From NCBI RefSeq assembly GCF_009910675.1, contig NZ_RSEJ01000003.1, positions 1 to 64,000 on the forward strand: a stretch of 64,000 bases of DNA, written 5' to 3'. This document shows, piece after piece, positions 59,685-64,000 of the stretch. This DNA is from Photobacterium alginatilyticum (lineage in GTDB: Bacteria; Pseudomonadota; Gammaproteobacteria; Enterobacterales; Vibrionaceae). Under the pieces are notes generated by a model, which was not told the DNA's origin, searched no databases, and saw only the letters and a list, made by a program, of their open reading frames with translations. The position numbers were made by a program, and so were the translations under genes. The first letter of the stretch is position 1. Every line of letters starts with the position of its first letter.

Positions 59685-60749
59685 TTAGATAAAGCGTTTT
59701 GTGATGTATTCGGAGGTCATGCATTGCAAGACGCCGCCGTAGGACAGATCGAAATCAACTAAGCTACCGATTTGGTAATCGGGTTCGCAGTCGTTGATAT
59801 CGAGAATAAGGTGATCGCTGCTACCGCCAATGACGATAATGTTTGGGTCTTTCGGGGAGATCTGGCTGATATCGACATCTTGTTTTCCGACCGCGCAAAT
59901 AGCACGCTTACGAAGTCCGCGATCAATAAAATCAGGCTTGTTGCCAAAAGCATCGAGGGCAGTGGAGCTGGTCGGGACTGAGGGTTTGACTTTGATCTCG
60001 ACGATTTCTGCTGTGAGGTCAAAGGTATCTTGGCGGGTGTCGGGGATAGGATCATCGTTCAGCCCAATTCCCATCAGAAGTGAAGCCCCGAGTCTTAGCT
60101 GGTTGATGCCTTGTGGCAGTTCACCGCTGAACATCAGAGGCAACCCGGCTGAGCTTGCTCCGGAGATGTACTTGAGTGTGATGCCGAATGACGCTTCTAT
60201 CTGTCTGGCTATCGCAATCAGCGTGTTTTGATTGTCGGAGGTGGGCTCTACGCCACCATAGCAGGCGAGGTTGCTACCGAGGCCGACAAGCTCGATCCCC
60301 GGTAGTGACACGGCCTTGCGAGCAAGGGCAAGGGTTTCTTCTTCGTAGAACCCGCCTTCCCGCAGATCGCCTAAGTCATGCATCAAAATAACCTGATGAG
60401 TTTTATGTTGCTTGACCGCTTCAGCAGACAGCGCATCTAAGGTCGCCATTTCGGAGTTAAGGGATATATCGGCGTATTTGATAACCTCGCTGATCTCACT
60501 GAGAGCCGGCAGGCGCAAAAGCAACGTCTGGGCATTGAGGTGACGTATTTTTTTTAAGTTCCTGATACGGGAATCAGCAAGCAGCTGAATGCCGCCATTT
60601 AAGATAGCCTGTCCGACATCTGGAGTGGCGCAGGCTAGCTTGGTAACACCGGCAGGCGATACGCCCTGGGCTTGACATGCTGATACCATGTGTTGGGTAT
60701 TTTGGGTGATCGTATCTAAATGGATATTAATACACGGGTAAGTGCTCAT
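59685..60749 (-). CDS. Alanine-racemase-fold PLP enzyme, ornithine-racemase-like
   Basis: A 354-residue PLP-dependent protein with the N-terminal alanine-racemase barrel. The start INIHLDTITQNTQHMVSACQ leads into the PLP-lysine motif GVTKLACATPDVGQAILNGG and then LLADSRIRNLKKI, matching the ornithine racemase/YhfX-type subfamily, which is about 350 residues and lacks the strict alanine-racemase C-terminal partner. It would interconvert L- and D-ornithine or a similar amino acid. The ring-binding end reads GLNDDPIPDTRQDTFDLTAEI. AGAGGT precedes ATG 60749; the gene is followed by yfcC on the same strand. D-threonine-aldolase-type activity is an alternative. Confidence 0.8.
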   Translation of the reverse strand: MSTYPCINIHLDTITQNTQHMVSACQAQGVSPAGVTKLACATPDVGQAILNGGIQLLADSRIRNLKKIRHLNAQTLLLRLPALSEISEVIKYADISLNSEMATLDALSAEAVKQHKTHQVILMHDLGDLREGGFYEEETLALARKAVSLPGIELVGLGSNLACYGGVEPTSDNQNTLIAIARQIEASFGITLKYISGASSAGLPLMFSGELPQGINQLRLGASLLMGIGLNDDPIPDTRQDTFDLTAEIVEIKVKPSVPTSSTALDAFGNKPDFIDRGLRKRAICAVGKQDVDISQISPKDPNIIVIGGSSDHLILDINDCEPDYQIGSLVDFDLSYGGVLQCMTSEYITKRFI

Positions 60750-60868
60750 AGTTTTACCTCTGGGTAATATTGTTCTTTAGGAACATTGAGCGCTTTTTAG
60801 TGAAGAAGATAAATAATGGGTTTTCTATGGTTACTTTGTATGAATTCGATATAAGAATAAAAAGTTGC

Positions 60869-60901
60869 ATTCACGGAATAAAGGGCGAATATTCCGTGAA
60901 T
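60869..60901 (-). terminator. Perfect 12-bp stem-loop after the lysR gene
   Basis: ATTCACGGAATA / TATTCCGTGAAT with a 9-base loop, 25 bases past the LysR stop on the minus strand. It is followed on that strand by GCAACTTTTT, so it fits a terminator. Confidence 0.75.
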
Positions 60902-60925
60902 AAATTTCAAAGCGGTTGGATGGGA

Positions 60926-61852
60926 TCAAACAGAGAAATGAAGTGACGGCTTTATATTTTGGTGGGCGCTGGAAATCGCATGCATTAATTCAGTTGCGGC
61001 TAATGAAAGTTCCTTGGATTCCAGGGTGGTTAAATGAAATTCAGCAATGTACTCAAGAGACGGGGCGTTGACTCTGACCATCTCTCCACGTTGTTCCCAA
61101 ATCGAAGCATAGTGATCCGGCAGGTAGCCGACAAAATTGCCGGATAATACCAGATGGGCTGTTGCTTCCATATTGGTGCTGCTGGCAAGGTGTAGCAAGT
61201 TTTTAGTATTGCTGAGCGGAGTGATTTTGTGGGATACCCCTCGCTCTACAATAGGCGTATCAAGCAGATCGTCAGTCGTGATCTCTCGTGGAATTGAGAG
61301 AACCGGATGGTCCGGCGCGCAATACAGGCACTGTTTTTCACCAAATAAATAGATATATGTAAGACCGTCTTTGGGGACCTCTGAGGACGTGATCCCTAGC
61401 TCGGCCTTTCCATCAAGCACCATCATTTCAATTTGGTACGAGTCGCAGATCTCCGTATCGATTGTCACCTTTGGGTGGTCTTTGCAAAAGTGTTTGATAG
61501 CCTGCTGGATTTTACATTGCGGGTTGGTAGCAAGGTTATCAGTCAGTGCGAGTTTGATGTGCCCATGGGAGACATTTCTGATGCTATCGAGTTGATCTTC
61601 AAAGCTGGCAATATCACTAAATAACGTTTGGCAAAGCTGGTAGACCTTGTTGCCATCATGAGTCAGGCGGAACCCTCTTCGTCCCCGGTGGCACAATGTC
61701 ATACCAAGCCGGGTTTCCAGATCGTTCATGCGAGTACTAATTGTCGATTGGTGCATGTTTAATTTAAATTGCGCAGCTGAAAAGCCACCGGAATCAACAA
61801 TGGTCACAAATAAGTGGAGTAGCTTTAAATCAAAGTCGTGTATTTTTCGCAT
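60926..61852 (-). CDS. LysR-family transcriptional regulator
   Basis: A 308-residue regulator. The N-terminal helix-turn-helix (about 5-65) reads DLKLLHLFVTIVDSGGFSAA and STISTRMNDLETRLGM. The effector domain follows (GHIKLALTDNLATNPQCKIQ, and the late ATAHLVLSGNFVGYLPDHYA). The same-strand racemase-yfcC operon lies downstream, so it probably controls that unit in response to a basic amino acid (inference). A terminator separates the two. No co-inducer is readable. Confidence 0.92.
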   Translation of the reverse strand: MRKIHDFDLKLLHLFVTIVDSGGFSAAQFKLNMHQSTISTRMNDLETRLGMTLCHRGRRGFRLTHDGNKVYQLCQTLFSDIASFEDQLDSIRNVSHGHIKLALTDNLATNPQCKIQQAIKHFCKDHPKVTIDTEICDSYQIEMMVLDGKAELGITSSEVPKDGLTYIYLFGEKQCLYCAPDHPVLSIPREITTDDLLDTPIVERGVSHKITPLSNTKNLLHLASSTNMEATAHLVLSGNFVGYLPDHYASIWEQRGEMVRVNAPSLEYIAEFHLTTLESKELSLAATELMHAISSAHQNIKPSLHFSV

Positions 61853-61984
61853 CTCAGTATCTCTTTTTTGGTTTGATTTTATTCTTTATTGGGATGGCGT
61901 TCTGAGATGTATCGCTAATTACAGGCTTGAATGCTTGGCTGGGGGGGATTGATAGGAGGAGAGGCAATGCTGTGCTGGGCAGGC

Positions 61985-62010
61985 TGGTGTCATTTTTATA
62001 AATGACACCA
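61985..62010. terminator. Stem-loop after the hybrid kinase gene
   Basis: TGGTGTCATTT / AAATGACACCA with a short loop, eight bases past the leftward stop. The minus strand after it lacks a T-run. Confidence 0.6.
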
Positions 62011-62017
62011 TTTTCAA

Positions 62018-64000
62018 TTAGATCGTTAGTTCAACTTGCTGGTGGATTTCTTCAATGAGCTTGTTTAACAAATCGTCAAGATTAGTCAGCTCAGCCTCGG
62101 TTGGTTGTTTGCCTGCCTTGACCTTCTTCTCAATGACCAGCGCCGCCTCACGGACATAGACGGCACTGATACTGCCTGACGCGCCCTTCAGAGAGTGGCT
62201 GAGCAGTATGGCAGAATCAAAATCATCCTTGGCCAGTGCCTGCCTGAGTTTGTCTATATCCTGACTGTGCTCTTCGGCAAACATCTGGAGGAACTGCATG
62301 ATGATATCGTGGTCTTGATCCATCATATCAAGCAGGGCATTGATTTCGATTTGCTGGAAACTCTCGGCCAACAACTGGCTTTCACTGTTGTCGTTGGTAT
62401 GGCTACCATCCTGAGTGATTTCACTGATGATCTCGTCGTTTAGCACGCTGCTGCCGACACAGCCATCCGTTAACCCCTCCCCCTCTTGCTCAATGACGTC
62501 AATAGCATCTATCGCGTCAGCAGTATTGTCCGGAGCTGTTTCTGTCTTTTGTTCGGCTTCATAGGCCGCGCGTAATAATGCCATATGGGTGATCTTGCTT
62601 TTAAAGCGCTGGAGGGCGTCAAGTAGCTTTTGTTCATCGAGAGGTTTGGTGATCACGCAGTCGACGCCGGCAATAATCATGTTCTTTTGGGTTTCTTCAA
62701 ACACATCGGCCGTGCAGGCAAAAATAGGGATCTGGCTAACTGGAGAGTGTAAAGCCCGGATTTTAGAGGTTGCCTCGATACCGTCCATGATTGGCATATG
62801 GTTATCCATGAGAACAACATCGAAAAACTCGTTTTCGAGGATCGCCAGGGCTTCGGCTCCGTTTTCGGCCACACTGGTCTGGAAACCGCGTTGCTTGAGG
62901 AAGGAGTCGATAATCAGGACATTGAGGTTGTTGTCTTCGACGATCAATACCCGGAGGTTGGCAAAGGCACGGTGGTCAAACTCGAGGCTTTCTTGTGCCG
63001 GTACCATGTACTGCCCTTGGTGAATGCCAAGCGTGACCGTAAAGGTTGATCCTGCTCCCGGAACGCTGTCGAGGTGAATCTGCCCGCTCATCAGTTCCGC
63101 CAGCTGTTTGACTATGCTCAAACCGAGGCCTGTGCCACCGAAGCGGCGACTGGTTGAAGCCTCTGCCTGGGCAAAAGGATCGAATATGTACTGGATCCGT
63201 TCCGGGTCGATGCCAATGCCGGTATCTCGGGTCATAATGGTAAGGATCTTCTCGCCGGGGTTTTCTCCATCGTCCAGCTTCAATGTCACCTGCACCTTGC
63301 CGCGCTCCGTGAACTTGATGGCATTGCTGATCAGGTTAAATAGAATCTGGCGGATCCGAGCTTTATCGGCATAGAACCAGTCATTGGGATTGAATTCGCA
63401 CTGGATGTCGAAGCCGATGCCTTTCTCTTTGGCAAGCGAATAGTAGGTACTCTCTATGGTACCGACCAAATCGGTAAAACAGAAGTTGGTGGGATCCAGC
63501 TTAAGTTGCCCTTGCTCGATCTTGGAAAAATCGAGAATGTCGTTCAGTAGCGACATCATATGTTTTCCGGAATCAAGCAGGGTACGAAGGTGGTGATCCT
63601 GCTCTTCGGTCAGTTTCGTTTTTAGCAGCAGCTGCGATAACCCCAGCATCCCGTTCATCGGGGTTCGGATTTCATGCGAAAGGTTGGCCAGAAAGGCTGA
63701 TTTTGCCCGGTCGGCCGCTTCTGCCTTGTGCAGCGCCCGGTTAAGCCGTTCGGTATCGTAGGTGATTTTGTCCGCGCCCTGATTGAGTGCATCGTGCAAT
63801 ACCTGAAACTCATGCGGACCGTCAATGCGTTCGTTGCGGGCATAGTTGCCAAGCTTAAATTGAGCCGCAAAGCGTGACAGTTTGGCCAGCGGCATAGTGA
63901 TCCGCTTGGTCAGGGCAATAGACAGGATGATCACAATACCTGCCGTCAGAAACAGGGCCAGCATGAAGTAGCGATGCAGGTAGTCAATCGCCTGGGTTAC
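62018..64000 (-). CDS. Hybrid sensor histidine kinase, C-terminal part (partial)
   Basis: The gene continues past the right edge; the frame is open to base 64000. Visible, in order: a membrane helix (FLTAGIVIILSIALTK), HAMP, HisKA with phospho-acceptor His in NLSHEIRTPMNGML, HATPase with ISNAIKFTERGKV and FGGTGLGLSIVKQL, a receiver domain with phospho-acceptor Asp in VVLMDNHMPIMDGIEA, and a C-terminal Hpt domain with His in LLSHSLKGASGSISA. It is therefore a full phosphorelay kinase (ArcB/BarA-like layout). The sensor domain, and so the signal, lies outside the window. It stands alone. Confidence 0.93.
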   Translation of the reverse strand, partial: VTQAIDYLHRYFMLALFLTAGIVIILSIALTKRITMPLAKLSRFAAQFKLGNYARNERIDGPHEFQVLHDALNQGADKITYDTERLNRALHKAEAADRAKSAFLANLSHEIRTPMNGMLGLSQLLLKTKLTEEQDHHLRTLLDSGKHMMSLLNDILDFSKIEQGQLKLDPTNFCFTDLVGTIESTYYSLAKEKGIGFDIQCEFNPNDWFYADKARIRQILFNLISNAIKFTERGKVQVTLKLDDGENPGEKILTIMTRDTGIGIDPERIQYIFDPFAQAEASTSRRFGGTGLGLSIVKQLAELMSGQIHLDSVPGAGSTFTVTLGIHQGQYMVPAQESLEFDHRAFANLRVLIVEDNNLNVLIIDSFLKQRGFQTSVAENGAEALAILENEFFDVVLMDNHMPIMDGIEATSKIRALHSPVSQIPIFACTADVFEETQKNMIIAGVDCVITKPLDEQKLLDALQRFKSKITHMALLRAAYEAEQKTETAPDNTADAIDAIDVIEQEGEGLTDGCVGSSVLNDEIISEITQDGSHTNDNSESQLLAESFQQIEINALLDMMDQDHDIIMQFLQMFAEEHSQDIDKLRQALAKDDFDSAILLSHSLKGASGSISAVYVREAALVIEKKVKAGKQPTEAELTNLDDLLNKLIEEIHQQVELTI

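Noticed and set aside
1..64000. tRNA, rRNA, CRISPR arrays, insertion sequences, phage genes
   Set aside because: Read on both strands for these; no cloverleaf gene, spaced direct repeats, transposase motif or integrase was found.

Overview
The window looks like a chromosomal segment of a marine gammaproteobacterium of the Vibrionaceae, most likely Photobacterium or a close relative. The signs are the end of a Na+-NQR subunit F gene at the left edge, a duplicated-domain 6-pyruvoyl-tetrahydropterin-synthase-like protein, DUF3943 and DUF3016 proteins, adjacent transaldolase and transketolase genes, and qNor/NorR for nitric oxide. The genus is an inference. There is no rRNA, tRNA, CRISPR array, prophage or recognisable insertion sequence. 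The region is accessory-rich: many small transport-plus-catabolism cassettes, each with its own regulator.

Left part (1-14.8 kb): nqrF end, a chemoreceptor, a decayed amidase remnant broken by an 11-bp repeat expansion, outer-membrane phospholipase A, an acyl-CoA synthetase, a STAS/SpoIIAA-like protein, a small beta-barrel, a PTPS-like protein, a DUF3016 protein, a DctB-like sensor kinase, a DUF3943 barrel, a GNAT acetyltransferase and an MFS permease.

14.8-23.7 kb: an operon for a TAXI solute-binding protein, a fused TRAP permease and LhgO. It reads leftward from a sigma-54-type promoter with two tandem palindromic upstream sites. RidA, an HAAAP-family amino-acid transporter and a DctD-like sigma-54 activator follow. 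The activator and the DctB-like kinase at 9.2 kb may be a split pair.

23.7-33.2 kb: an ABC-F gene behind what reads as a leader-peptide attenuator; two small proteins; a catabolic cassette (GntR regulator, FAD oxidoreductase, atypical enolase-superfamily enzyme, BCCT betaine-type transporter); and a di-haem peroxidase lipoprotein.

33.2-39.3 kb: a six-gene leftward operon resembling E. coli yjfIJKLM (DUF2170, PspA-like, DUF2491, DUF350, YgiB-like) with a TrkA-type K+ channel inserted. A quinone-reductase-like flavoprotein and a NupC nucleoside transporter follow.

39.3-49.4 kb: a secreted alkylsulfatase with a small exported partner; a GH31 glucosidase divergent from a LacI regulator, with a decayed glycosidase-like remnant; and an operon of an APC permease, an M20 amidohydrolase and a secreted phytochelatin-synthase-like peptidase, suggestive of glutathione or gamma-glutamyl peptide scavenging.

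49.9-64 kb: transketolase and transaldolase; qNor norB with an overlapping 47-residue membrane ORF and a SirB2-like gene, divergent from norR with three matching NorR sites and a sigma-54 promoter; an ornithine-racemase-like gene with a YfcC transporter and a LysR regulator; and the C-terminal part of a hybrid sensor kinase running off the right edge.

All family assignments come from reading motifs by eye. Substrates of the transport and catabolic cassettes are inferences.
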